Assembly: GCA_900544825.1 (NCBI GenBank)
Contig: UQWP01000002.1
Location: 27,354-91,353, forward strand
Direction of reading: 5' to 3'
Origin: an uncultured Prevotella sp.
GTDB taxonomy: Bacteria; Bacteroidota; Bacteroidia; Bacteroidales; Bacteroidaceae
DNA length: 64,000 bases
Position numbers and translations under genes: made by a program. The notes under the pieces were generated by a model, which was given only the letters and a program-made list of their open reading frames with translations, searched no databases and was not told the origin of the DNA. Positions 17,236 through 24,521 of the stretch are shown here, in pieces (the first letter of the stretch is position 1; each line of letters begins with the position of its first letter).

Positions 17236-18126
17236 ATGGCACAACAACATTTGAAATTTGCTATTTTTGGCAATGAATATCAGGCCAAGAAGAGTGTTTC
17301 CATCATGCGAATCCTCTCTTATCTGGAGAAAAGAGAGGCAGAAGTGTATATCGAAAGTCTCTTCTACGACTTTCTTACCAAGGTGGAGCACCTTGAAGTG
17401 CAGGCAGCAGGTGTATTCGAGGATTACAATTTTGATGTAGATTATGTTATTTCGATGGGTGGCGACGGAACCTTCCTCAAGGCGGCGAGCCGTGTGGGAG
17501 CCAAGGGAACGCCTATCATCGGCGTGAATATGGGCCGATTGGGATTCCTTGCCGATGTGCTGCCTAGCGAGATCGATTCAGCGCTGGATAGTCTCTATGC
17601 TGGTGAATGTAGGATAGAGGAGCATGCCATCATCGAGGTGAAGGCTGAGGGCGGTATCCTGGCGGGCTATCCTTTTGCCCTGAATGACATCGCCGTGTTG
17701 AAGCGTGATGATGCTTCGATGATTTCCATCCGTACCCAGGTGGACGGCGAGTTTCTGGTTACCTATCAGGCGGATGGGCTTATCGTGACCACGCCTACGG
17801 GTTCTACAGCTTATAATCTCTCTAATGGCGGACCTATCATCATTCCGCAGAGTGGCAGTCTCTGTCTTACTCCTGTGGCGCCTCATAGCTTGAACATCCG
17901 TCCTATCGTGATCAATGATACGGTAGAGATCGTGCTGGATGTGGAGAGCCGCAGCCATAATTATCTCGTGGCGATTGATGGCAGAAGCGAACGCATGACC
18001 GAGCAGACCCGCCTGATTATCCGCAAGGCTCCACATACTATCAAGATTGTGAAGCAGCGCAACCAGCGATATTTCTCCACGCTGAGAGAGAAGCTGATGT
18101 GGGGAGCTGATCAGAGGCAGAGATAA
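17236..18126 (+). CDS. nadK: NAD kinase
   Basis: Phosphorylates NAD to NADP in the cytoplasm. The 296-residue protein has the GGDGT motif at residues 75-79 (VISMGGDGTFLKAASR), the second conserved region LIVTTPTGSTAYNLSNGGPI, and the C-terminal HSLNIRPIV segment. The gene stands alone, divergent from the DJ-1 gene, with its own terminator at 18138. Confidence 0.97.
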   Translation: MAQQHLKFAIFGNEYQAKKSVSIMRILSYLEKREAEVYIESLFYDFLTKVEHLEVQAAGVFEDYNFDVDYVISMGGDGTFLKAASRVGAKGTPIIGVNMGRLGFLADVLPSEIDSALDSLYAGECRIEEHAIIEVKAEGGILAGYPFALNDIAVLKRDDASMISIRTQVDGEFLVTYQADGLIVTTPTGSTAYNLSNGGPIIIPQSGSLCLTPVAPHSLNIRPIVINDTVEIVLDVESRSHNYLVAIDGRSERMTEQTRLIIRKAPHTIKIVKQRNQRYFSTLREKLMWGADQRQR

Positions 18127-18137
18127 ATAAAAAGAAC

Positions 18138-18181
18138 AACGCCCGGTGTAGCTTTTTTGATTTGCTACGCCAGGCGTTTTT
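18138..18181 (+). terminator. nadK terminator
   Basis: Hairpin AACGCCCGGTGTAGC / GCTACGCCAGGCGTT (two G-T pairs) with an 11-nt T-rich loop and a T-run after it. Confidence 0.85.
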
Positions 18182-18200
18182 TGCTTGATCTTTATCCTGA

Positions 18201-18374
18201 AAACCTAAATCTAGTTTTTAAATAATCTAAACCTTGTTATCAACAATCTTAAACCTTATTCGAACTAAACCTATACCTTACAATACAATCTTAAACCTTA
18301 TTCAAACTAAAACCTACATCTTTCATCAACAATCTTAAACCTTTTCTTAATAAATCTAAACCTTTTTGAAACCT
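18201..18374. repeat. Degenerate AAACCT direct-repeat array
   Basis: Nine copies of AAACCT, three of them inside CAATCTTAAACCTT (starting 18244, 18286, 18330; spacing 42 and 44 bp). They fill the spacer between the convergent nadK and amylase genes. No gene was found here. Confidence 0.7.
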
Positions 18375-18410
18375 ATATCTTATAATATTTTAGTAATGTG
18401 TAGAACGACT

Positions 18411-20438
18411 TTATCTGATAACGATCTTCTTGCCTTGATGAATATAGATGCCAGTTTGCTGTGGCTTCTGATTCATCTTCATACCATCCAGGGTGTACCA
18501 GGCATTGTCGGTGCTTGCTGCCTTGTCGATGGTAGGAGCTGCGGTGATGCCTGTAGTTGGCATATCAACCGTAACATCTTTGATCTTATAGTGACCTTCA
18601 TTGTTCTTCTCATTCAGAACCTCTAGGTAGGTATCCTTGTTGATATCCGTAAAATCTACGGTCTGTGGAGTTCCTGTACCTGTACTGAATACGAATGAAA
18701 CCTTATAGTCCTTGCTCTTGATCTTGTAAGTCTGATAATACCATTTCTTGCCTTCGATCTCCTTGCACTGGGTGATTTTATCGCCAGGCCATGTCTTAGT
18801 GGCAGTCAGATTCTCATCTGGTTTCTCGCACCAAGCCCAGAAGTTGAAGCCATCTTTCCATTCTACTTGGTCTGCGTTGGCATATACGGTGATATCGTAT
18901 GGCTCGAAGTCTGCTGGTTTTGTAATCTGATAAGTGCGGGTAAGTACGCTGCTTACTGCGCCATCTACCAACAAACCTACCTTGAGGGTTGTCTCTCCGA
19001 TAGGGAGTTCGATTTCCTCGCCGCTCTTTGCCTTTTGGCTGTTGGCAGTAGGTTCTGTGCCATCGGTGGTATAAACCAGCTGTGCATTATCCTTGTTGCT
19101 CACAGCCACGAGCTTTGCCTTCTGTGCGCCTTCATATTCGCCTGATGCCAGATTTACCCAAGCCACGTTTGCCTTCTTGGACATGAAATAGCGATAGTGA
19201 TAGCCGTTGAGGATTTCTGCGTATGCGTTAGAAGGTGTAAACTTGTTGGCGTTAGGACCCACGATGGCAAGGAGCGAAGTCTTTGTGCCGGTGGTCAAGA
19301 TACCATTAAATCCATCGCCCTTGTAGGCATTGAAGGTGGTATTGCTTGTATTGGTGATGCCAGCCTGCTGACGGGCATTGATCATCGCCTTGATATCCTG
19401 TTTGCAGTCAATCCAGTGCTTGTAGAATACGCATGGGGTGCCGCAGGATGCCAGAATATAGGCATTGGCAGCCAAGGTATCCTTGCGGATAGGGTCCTGC
19501 TGTTCGCCGGCTGAGCGGTATTCTGTATCGTGATTTTCTACGAAGGTGATGGCATACTGCTTATAGCTGTTGTCGTTAGCCAGACCATCTGTCTTTACGG
19601 TTGACCATTTTGCATTGATGGCATCGCGTACCACGTAGCGGATAGGGAAGTCGAAGGCAGCACTGGTTATCTGTTCGTTCACCTTGGTGCTTTCGAGCCA
19701 GTTTTTCACCTTGTTGACATTACCATCCAAATATTCTCCGATAGAATAAGTAGGCTTGGTAGCGGTATTATAGATGCCTGTAAACTTGCCGCTGTATCCC
19801 TTTACCATATCATAGCGGAATCCGGCATAGCCGAAGTCGTTGAGGAGCATATCGAGATAGGCTTTCACGATGGTCTGCACATTCTCGCTGCTGTGGTCGA
19901 GATCGCGCATACCGCTCCAGTCTTCTCCGGTATCATTATTGTTGCTGAGCTTTACGCCCTGCTTATCTGCTTCCTTTTTTGTCTTGCCGCCATCATCGTT
20001 GGCGCAGATATCTGTAGATTTCATCTCGTAGGTTACTCCCTTGTAGGTTTCCACCGGGAAATCAAACCAGGTGGATACGTTCTTGCGGTGATTGATCACC
20101 ACGTCGGCGATGGTTCCGATGCCGTTTGCCTTAAAGCTCTTGATGAGAGAGCGGAGTTCGATTTCACTTCCGAAAGAACTTTCGTAGTTGGAAAACCAGT
20201 AGAGGTCGTCGTAACCCATTGATTTATGTCCGCAATAGGCGCTCTGTGGAATCCATACGAGGTTGAAGTACTGTCCCAGTTCTGGAGCCTGTGCTTCGAG
20301 CTTGGTCCATTTGGATTCGCTGAAGGAATCCCAGTAGAATCCCTGCAGCATCACGCCGCTATAGTTGGCAGGCCAACCTTGTGCGAACATATTGATGGTT
20401 GCCAATAGGGCAACGAGTGTTAAGTAGATTTTCTTCAT
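18411..20438 (-). CDS. Secreted GH13 alpha-amylase with starch-binding C terminus
   Basis: Hydrolyses internal alpha-1,4 bonds of starch. The 675-residue protein starts with a Sec signal (to about residue 20). The GH13 motifs are intact: DVVINH at 112-117, GFRYD with the nucleophile Asp210, acid Glu235 in IGEYLDG, and FVENHD with Asp304. After the catalytic barrel come a beta-sandwich region and a CBM26-like module (NFWAWCEKPDEN...TWPGDK, about residues 545-620). The final 30 residues (WYTLDGMKM...GIYIHQGKKIVIR) resemble a short C-terminal sorting or anchoring tail common in this group. It lacks a lipoprotein Cys. A LacI-type operator lies upstream, placing it in the starch regulon although it is 6 kb from susF. 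Confidence 0.93.
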   Translation of the reverse strand: MKKIYLTLVALLATINMFAQGWPANYSGVMLQGFYWDSFSESKWTKLEAQAPELGQYFNLVWIPQSAYCGHKSMGYDDLYWFSNYESSFGSEIELRSLIKSFKANGIGTIADVVINHRKNVSTWFDFPVETYKGVTYEMKSTDICANDDGGKTKKEADKQGVKLSNNNDTGEDWSGMRDLDHSSENVQTIVKAYLDMLLNDFGYAGFRYDMVKGYSGKFTGIYNTATKPTYSIGEYLDGNVNKVKNWLESTKVNEQITSAAFDFPIRYVVRDAINAKWSTVKTDGLANDNSYKQYAITFVENHDTEYRSAGEQQDPIRKDTLAANAYILASCGTPCVFYKHWIDCKQDIKAMINARQQAGITNTSNTTFNAYKGDGFNGILTTGTKTSLLAIVGPNANKFTPSNAYAEILNGYHYRYFMSKKANVAWVNLASGEYEGAQKAKLVAVSNKDNAQLVYTTDGTEPTANSQKAKSGEEIELPIGETTLKVGLLVDGAVSSVLTRTYQITKPADFEPYDITVYANADQVEWKDGFNFWAWCEKPDENLTATKTWPGDKITQCKEIEGKKWYYQTYKIKSKDYKVSFVFSTGTGTPQTVDFTDINKDTYLEVLNEKNNEGHYKIKDVTVDMPTTGITAAPTIDKAASTDNAWYTLDGMKMNQKPQQTGIYIHQGKKIVIR

Positions 20439-20475
20439 ATTTATTCAGTTAGAGATGTTGCTTTGATAACTGTTG

Positions 20476-20483
20476 CAAAGTTA
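20476..20483 (-). promoter_or_regulatory. -7 box of the amylase gene
   Basis: TAACTTTG on the minus strand. It lies 62.5 bp from the centre of the LacI-type palindrome at 20540. Confidence 0.65.
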
Positions 20484-20539
20484 CGATGAAAATCGGTGAG
20501 TTGTTTCTCTAACTGGTGTAAATTGAGCAAAAGAAATGC

Positions 20540-20551
20540 GCAAACGTTTGC
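20540..20551. promoter_or_regulatory. LacI-type operator upstream of the amylase gene
   Basis: Perfect palindrome GCAAACGTTTGC. The surrounding 19 bp ATGCGCAAACGTTTGCATT are identical to the site between susC and lacI at 33914. Confidence 0.85.
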
Positions 20552-20709
20552 ATTTGTGACGATTTTTCTTTATCTTTCCTTCGCTGAGATTTTCGTATTT
20601 TCAACTGATTCTTGTTCGTTTATGAATATCGAAAATATGAGGTATAATTTGAATGTATTGAAAATCAAGTAGTTAGAATTTTGCTCTTCAAAGGTGGATT
20701 TTGAGATTT

Positions 20710-20842
20710 CTATAGTTGTACGACTATAACCCCTATAGTTGTACGACTATAGCTCTATGGTTGTACAACTATAGCCTATATAGTCGTACAACTGTAACTT
20801 TATAGTCGTACAACTATAGGTGTTTTTGTCGTACAACTGCAG
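20710..20842. repeat. 22.5-bp-period array of six GTAC-centred palindromes
   Basis: GTAC centres start at 20718, 20741, 20763, 20786, 20808 and 20831 (steps 23, 22, 23, 22, 23). Units 1-2 read GTTGTACGAC, unit 3 is the symmetric GTTGTACAAC, and units 4-6 read GTCGTACAAC, the reverse complement of units 1-2. The array lies between the amylase promoter and the ATPase gene at 21069. The flanks 20552-20709 and 20843-20975 show no gene. Confidence 0.9.
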
Positions 20843-20975
20843 TTTTTTATTTATGAAATAGGGGAGTGATGTATGTTGAAGTCATTTTTTCGCTTCTAGA
20901 TTACCCACTGATCAATAGGCAAAATATGGATATAAATACTTACATCAACAGATTTTATTAAAAAACTAAAAAACA

Positions 20976-21007
20976 TTTGGCTATCTCGTTTTTTATTGCG
21001 TAATTTG
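20976..21007 (+). promoter_or_regulatory. Possible promoter of the ATPase gene at 21069
   Basis: TTTG (20976-20979) and TAATTTG (21001-21007), a near match to the Bacteroidota -33/-7 pair. The leader then has a TTGCG/CGCAA hairpin at about 21010-21026. Confidence 0.35.
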
Positions 21008-21068
21008 CGTTGCGTAAAAAGCGCAATGGTTGTATGTGTAACGAAAACAATAAGATAAAAGCAATAAT

Positions 21069-22205
21069 ATGGCAACATTGAACAATCCTTTTGTAGTATA
21101 TGGTTATAAAGGCGCCGAGTATTTCTGCGATCGTCAAAAAGAAACCGAGAAGATGATTTCTACGCTGCATAACGAGCGTAATATCACGCTTGTTGCTCCT
21201 CGCCGTATGGGTAAGACGGGCTTGATACATCATGTCTTCCATCAGATGGAGGAGCAATATGAGGGGGTGAAGTGTTTCTATCTCGACATCTTTGCCACCA
21301 AGAACCTGGAGCAGATGGTGCAACTGATGGCTTCTGAAATCATCGGCAAACTGGATACGGTTTCCCAATCTGCTCTCCGAAAGGTACAGGAATTCTTCAG
21401 CAGTTGGCGACCTACCTTGACGATCGATGAATTAACCGGTATTCCAACCTTTTCTTTGGATTTGAAGCCGAGCGAGGGAAGGGAGAGTTTGAAGCGAATC
21501 TTCGAGTATTTGAAGCAGTCGGGAAAGCGATGCTATATTGCGATAGATGAGTTTCAGCAGATATTAAGTTATCCGGAGGATGGGGTAGAGGCGATGATCC
21601 GTTCTTATATCCAGTTCTTGCCGAATGTATATTTCGTGTTTTCTGGCAGTCAGCAGCACATGATGCAGGAGATGTTCCTTTCGGCAAACCGTCCTTTCTT
21701 CCAGAGTTCGCTGGTGTTGTCTTTGCCCTGCATCGAAGAGTCGGTTTATCGGGAGTTTGCCAATCGTCTGTTGTCATCTCAGCATAGGGTGATAGACGAA
21801 TCCGTCTTTTCTTATATCTATCAGCAGTCGGGCGGTGTAACCTGGTATGTGCAGGCGATATTGCATGGCATTTACGAGCATGGTTCTTACGGGATAACGA
21901 AGTCGTTGGTGGATGAGGTGATTCAGGAGTTGATAGAGGAGCAGGCGATGGCTTATCAGAACTATTGTGCCTGGCTTACGGAGAACCAGCAGCTGCTGTT
22001 GCTGGCGATAGCTAATGAGAGCCTGGTGTCTTCGCCTTTAAGCCAGCAGTTTATCAGCATCCACCATCTTCCAGCCACGAGCAGCGTGAAGACGGCATTA
22101 AAAGCTTTGGTGGATAAGCAGCTGGTAAGCAAGACTCCAAAAGGCTATTTAGTAAGCGACCGCTTCTTTGCGAAGTGGCTGGTGAGAGGGAGAATCACTT
22201 CATAG
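21069..22205 (+). CDS. AAA/STAND-type ATPase (ATPase_2-like)
   Basis: A 378-residue cytoplasmic P-loop ATPase. Visible are the Walker A APRRMGKTGL at about residues 44-53, Walker B in RCYIAIDEFQQIL, and the sensor-like YFVFSGSQQHMM. The C-terminal third is a winged-helix-like region (SVKTALKALVDKQLVSK). This resembles archaeal-type ATPase_2 proteins, which are abundant in Bacteroidales and have no established role. It has no signal peptide or TM segment. A six-unit palindromic array lies about 230 bp upstream. Nothing beside it suggests a metabolic role; toxin-like, defence or selfish functions are all possible. Confidence 0.8.
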   Translation: MATLNNPFVVYGYKGAEYFCDRQKETEKMISTLHNERNITLVAPRRMGKTGLIHHVFHQMEEQYEGVKCFYLDIFATKNLEQMVQLMASEIIGKLDTVSQSALRKVQEFFSSWRPTLTIDELTGIPTFSLDLKPSEGRESLKRIFEYLKQSGKRCYIAIDEFQQILSYPEDGVEAMIRSYIQFLPNVYFVFSGSQQHMMQEMFLSANRPFFQSSLVLSLPCIEESVYREFANRLLSSQHRVIDESVFSYIYQQSGGVTWYVQAILHGIYEHGSYGITKSLVDEVIQELIEEQAMAYQNYCAWLTENQQLLLLAIANESLVSSPLSQQFISIHHLPATSSVKTALKALVDKQLVSKTPKGYLVSDRFFAKWLVRGRITS

Positions 22206-22311
22206 TCCTTCCATCATTCTGCTGGTATATAGATTACGTGATGTAAATAATATTCTAGAAAGAGACAATCAAGAAGAAATTCCCGTAAAATGGGGAAAGA
22301 AGAGATTGAAA

Positions 22312-22392
22312 ATTTTCCCTTAAGGATATTTATTTTTTTCCTTAAGGGAAAATATATTTTTCTTTAAGGGAAAATAAATCTTTCCTTAAGAG
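22312..22392. repeat. CCTTAAGGGAAAAT inverted and direct repeats
   Basis: Perfect 14-bp inverted repeat (22312-22325 / 22340-22353), then a direct copy with one change (22362-22375) and a partial copy at about 22380. It lies 107 bp after the ATPase stop and may act as its terminator or as a mobile-element scar. Confidence 0.75.
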
Positions 22393-22421
22393 ATATTTTC
22401 AACCATACTTTACTTGTAAAG

Positions 22422-22562
22422 TTATTTCTTTTTGTTATAAGGAGTCCTTTCATGGAGTGTGCGGAAGCTTTCTACTTTTTCCTCATTGAGTGTTCCGTCT
22501 GCCCAAAGCTTGTCAAGTTCTCCTTGAAGTTGCGATTCCAAGTAATCGGTTATAGTCTTCAT
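22422..22562 (-). CDS. Small hypothetical protein, 46 aa, with Shine-Dalgarno site
   Basis: ATG at 22562 reads MKTITDYLESQLQGELDKLW, then an acidic helix and a basic end (TPYNKKK), with TAA at 22424-22422. An AAAAAGGAGGAAAG sequence about 6 nt before the ATG is a strong Shine-Dalgarno site, rare in this phylum, and supports translation. The product is one amphipathic helical stretch with no TM segment. Function unknown; it lies alone between the ATPase and the Rpn gene. Confidence 0.6.
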   Translation of the reverse strand: MKTITDYLESQLQGELDKLWADGTLNEEKVESFRTLHERTPYNKKK

Positions 22563-22758
22563 ATTCTTTCCTCCTTTTTATGTTGTTTTATTCTTTAGAT
22601 TCTCTTGTGGCTCCTCTAGAACCGATCAATATTTTTGACCAGTTCTTCAAAAGAGAGCAATTCTATCTCGCTTGAAAATAGCCGGGCGCAGCTAAATTTC
22701 TCTAAGAGAAATCGTGGACTTATGGCACTCTCTCATTGTTGAATGCTTGAGAGGATTG
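22563..22758 (-). pseudogene. Possible coding remnant without a start codon
   Basis: On the minus strand a 38-codon open stretch between a TGA (about 22730) and a TAG (about 22616) encodes LFSSEIELLSFEELVKNIDR near its end. It has no start codon in frame and looks like the 3' end of a decayed gene, just upstream of the 46-aa gene. This is weak evidence; no family was recognised. Confidence 0.25.
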
Positions 22759-22783
22759 AACCGGTGGAAATTTTCCACCGGTT
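22759..22783. terminator. Perfect hairpin, possible terminator
   Basis: AACCGGTGGAAA-T-TTTCCACCGGTT, 12-bp arms and a 1-nt centre, followed by a short T-stretch on the plus strand and A-rich sequence on the other side. It lies 55 bp past the Rpn stop codon. Confidence 0.5.
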
Positions 22784-22837
22784 TTCGTCCGTAATTACCC
22801 TGGGTGTGGGGGGCAATTTCCCGAAGTTTAAATAGGT

Positions 22838-23713
22838 TCAGGCTTGTTCCCTCAATTTCTGGATTTCCTCCAGCGGAAGCTCTGTGGCCGTTGCCACTTG
22901 CGCTTCAGAAAGGCCCATTGATAAAAGGCGATGGGCTGTGGCTATCTTTTCTTTCGCCATTCCTTTCGCCATTCCTTTCGCCATTCCTTTTTCCATTCCT
23001 CTTTTCTCATCAAACTTTCTGGTGGCATATATATCACGCATATTCTTGATGTCCTCGTCATAAAGCTCTAGTTCCTCGCGGGAAAGCTTGCGGAGGTCGC
23101 CTATCTCTGCCAACTTGCGGAAGACTGGATACTTCTCGCTGAATGGCATCTGCTCAAACATGTTCATATTCTTCATTATATAAATCCAACAATCAAATAT
23201 ATCCATACACTCTGCCTCCGTATGCTTGTCGAACAATGGCAGTTGGAGGTACACAATACGCATCCTGTCGGACACTCGCTGGTGTGTTTGCAAATCGGTA
23301 AGCACCAAGTCGGTACGAAATTTCTTTAGTATAGGGCTATCCAATACGAAGTCCATGAAACACACCGTATAGACTGGAGCCAAGTGATAGTCCCAGATTC
23401 CACGAACGCCCTGCTGCACAATGGCACGTGCCGTGTAATACAATGCCCTGTCGGCAAAGTATTCCTGTTCTTTCTTCTGCATCTCAACGATGATATGCTT
23501 GCCCTCGTTTGTGACGCAATAGACATCGAACACTACACCACGGTCATCGGGGCGCAAGCCAAGTTTTTCGGTCTTGGCAAACGTCACGTCCTTGATTACC
23601 AACTCGTCTTCAAACAGTCCATTGAGAAATGTTATCAGGCATTCTTTAGTGTCCTCGCTTCCAAAGATTCGCTTGAAAGCCCAATCGACACGTGGGTCTA
23701 TAAATCTAGCCAT
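22838..23713 (-). CDS. Rpn family PD-(D/E)XK nuclease (RpnC-like)
   Basis: A 291-residue protein of the recombination-promoting nuclease / PDDEXK transposase-like family. The start FIDPRVDWAFKRIFGSEDTK and the core RGVVFDVYCVTNEGKHIIVEMQKKE (Asp, then E-x-Q) are diagnostic. Family members in E. coli promote RecA-independent recombination; some are transposition- or phage-defence-linked. Residues about 243-256 contain tandem KGMA units coded by a 12-bp repeat. The C terminus is a small helix-turn-helix-like segment (AHRLLSMGLSEAQVATATEL). No inverted termini or partner transposase were seen. Confidence 0.88.
   Translation of the reverse strand: MARFIDPRVDWAFKRIFGSEDTKECLITFLNGLFEDELVIKDVTFAKTEKLGLRPDDRGVVFDVYCVTNEGKHIIVEMQKKEQEYFADRALYYTARAIVQQGVRGIWDYHLAPVYTVCFMDFVLDSPILKKFRTDLVLTDLQTHQRVSDRMRIVYLQLPLFDKHTEAECMDIFDCWIYIMKNMNMFEQMPFSEKYPVFRKLAEIGDLRKLSREELELYDEDIKNMRDIYATRKFDEKRGMEKGMAKGMAKGMAKEKIATAHRLLSMGLSEAQVATATELPLEEIQKLREQA
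22963..23002. repeat. 12-bp tandem repeat inside the Rpn gene
   Basis: TTCGCCATTCCT occurs about three times in tandem with a fourth diverged unit, coding KGMA on the minus strand. Because the unit is 12 bp, copy-number change keeps the frame. Confidence 0.85.
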
Positions 23714-23760
23714 CTTCTTATGTTTTATAAGGTCGTGGACGCAATATTGCTATTCGGTGG

Positions 23761-23768
23761 CAAAGATA
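23761..23768 (-). promoter_or_regulatory. -7 box of the Rpn gene
   Basis: TATCTTTG on the minus strand, 48 bp before the start codon. Confidence 0.6.
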
Positions 23769-23891
23769 CGACTTTTCCTCGTAACTTCCAAGGTTTTTGG
23801 GGAAAATGTAGGGATGATGATAATGAAAATGAGGGTTTCAACATAAAGTCACCTTCAGAAATAGCTTCTCAAAAATAACAATTAAAATTTC

Positions 23892-23953
23892 ATTCTCCTT
23901 TCACAATCATCAGAATATGCTTATAATCAGTTGCTTAAGTGTGAAAGGAGAAT
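23892..23953. repeat. Inverted repeat A (left member)
   Basis: ATTCTCCTTTCACA (23892-23905) and TGTGAAAGGAGAAT (23940-23953) form 14-bp perfect arms around a 34-nt loop. A related unit in opposite orientation lies at 26057-26115. Confidence 0.75.
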
Positions 23954-24068
23954 TCTCTGAAACAACAATAATAATCAGTAGAAAGGACTATTCATATAAG
24001 GAGAAAGCAACTTAGTCTAAGGGAGAAAGCAACTATCACAAAAGGAATAGAAAAGGCTTCTTTGTATC

Positions 24069-24152
24069 GGATGACCCGGGTCATCCATATAGATGACGGG
24101 AGTGAGCCATATAGATGACCCGAGTCATCCATATAGACGAACTTAGTCGTCC
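24069..24152. repeat. 22-bp-period array of GATGAC-N4-GTCATC palindromes
   Basis: GGATGACCCGGGTCATCC (24069-24086) is a perfect palindrome. CCATATAG linkers start at 24085, 24107 and 24129, exactly 22 bp apart, joining four units of which two (24092, 24136) are decayed. The array lies in the 808-bp gap between the Rpn and AAA_14 genes, which has no credible gene. Confidence 0.85.
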
Positions 24153-24239
24153 AGCCGATAACTCACCTCTTTTCTCCTGCCAATATCTATCCCTCATCCT
24201 TCTGGTTACTATCCTTTATCCCAGCATTCATAACACAGA

Positions 24240-24325
24240 CACCCACTATTCATTATCAAAGCACCCACTATTCATTATCAAAGCACCCACTATTCATTAT
24301 CTAAACACCCACTATTCCCTATTGG
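24240..24325. repeat. 22-bp direct-repeat array
   Basis: CACCCACTATTCATTATCAA plus AG (22 bp) starts at 24240, 24262, 24284 and 24306. The first two units are the same, the third has one or two changes near its end and the fourth is diverged. The units are contiguous, without spacers. Confidence 0.9.
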
Positions 24326-24392
24326 AGCAAGGCACATCGCCATATTTAAGCTTAGCCATCAATTACCATCTCAAAATAAAGAGATTTTTCGG

Positions 24393-24437
24393 CTCAGGGG
24401 AGATTGTCCGTGGATAAGACAATCTCCCCTGAGCCTT
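24393..24437. repeat. Hairpin B (left member), possible ATPase-gene terminator
   Basis: GGCTCAGGGGAGATTGTC and its reverse complement form long arms around a short loop (CGTGGATAA), followed by TTTTTCTTT on the plus strand. An inverted, diverged copy lies at 26006-26049 on the other side of the AAA_14 gene. Confidence 0.85.
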
Positions 24438-24521
24438 TTTCTTTCCATTCTTGGTAATCGCTTTTTGAGTTATATACATTAGTTCATTCCTGCAGAATGG
24501 CACTTTTCTATATTTTGAGCA

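Noticed and set aside
22838..23713. Rpn-family gene as a complete insertion sequence
   Set aside because: No terminal inverted repeats or target duplications were seen at its ends; the protein family is nuclease-like and not a classical IS transposase.
24240..24325. Possible CRISPR array
   Set aside because: The 22-bp units are contiguous with no unique spacers, and no cas gene is present in the window.
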